Shown here piece after piece: positions 13,325 to 13,407 of a DNA stretch of 13,407 nucleotides (positions are counted from its first letter, which is position 1; each line of letters opens with the position of its first letter). The translations under genes were made by a program, and so were the position numbers. The notes below the pieces were generated by a model. That model had not been told where the DNA came from, ran no database searches, and was given only the letters and a program-made list of their open reading frames with translations. This DNA comes from Paracoccaceae bacterium (GTDB lineage Bacteria; Pseudomonadota; Alphaproteobacteria; Rhodobacterales; Rhodobacteraceae): positions 1 through 13,407 of the forward strand of contig JABSSB010000077.1 of the NCBI GenBank assembly GCA_013214715.1, given 5' to 3'.

Positions 13325-13407
13325 TTTCGACCCCGGTTTACGGTTTTCCTCGCTCCGCCAAGCCTCGGCTGCAGAAACACGGAATAGACCTGCCACTTGG
13401 TTGTGTT
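13325..13407. other. Window end, no feature seen
   Basis: The remaining 83 bases show no start codon with a ribosome site and no hairpin with a T run. Confidence 0.4.

Noticed and set aside
1..13407. CRISPR array, tRNA, rRNA, prophage or defence island
   Set aside because: No regularly spaced repeats, no tRNA-like cloverleaf, and no nuclease, methylase, integrase or phage structural gene was seen.

Overview
The window reads as chromosomal DNA of a high-GC alphaproteobacterium, most likely Rhodobacterales (Roseobacter group). Grounds: the RNase E tail ending in RRGWWSIGR, the coupled DUF4169/ribbon-helix-helix pair, a 95-residue HU with a RNPSTGE arm, and the close likeness of Ade and CcdA to what I recall of roseobacter proteins. 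No database search was run, so family names rest on recognised motifs.

Layout. (1) 1-3366 is ordinary core DNA: the 3' part of rne with a strong terminator, an MFS transporter, then a TusA-family sulfur carrier (-) divergent from ccdA (+). (2) 3367-5900 is an accessory patch: a hairpin-rich spacer, the DUF4169 and RHH_4 genes (-), a lower-GC gene for an exported protein of unknown function, a decayed IS1595-family transposase and a DUF2306 membrane-protein fragment. (3) 5900-9770 holds adenine deaminase (ade) and AMP nucleosidase (amn), overlapping by 4 bases, followed by an HU gene with its own leader and terminator. (4) 9770-10841 has no intact gene; it contains frameshifted coding remnants on both strands. 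(5) 10842-13324 holds an EamA-type exporter, tail to tail with an exported glutathione peroxidase (-), which is divergent from msrB-msrA (+).

How the genes work together. Amn cleaves AMP to adenine and ribose 5-phosphate and Ade deaminates adenine to hypoxanthine, so the pair forms a two-step AMP-to-hypoxanthine route. The glutathione peroxidase and the two methionine sulfoxide reductases form an oxidative-damage cluster around a shared 139-bp divergent promoter region. TusA-family protein and CcdA both handle thiol or sulfur chemistry, but a functional link is only suggested by proximity.

I found no CRISPR array, tRNA, rRNA, prophage, toxin-antitoxin pair or recognisable defence system. The least explained parts are the exported orphan at 4259-4774, the hairpin-rich spacer at 3367-3594, the palindrome ahead of HU, and the decayed stretch at 9770-10841.
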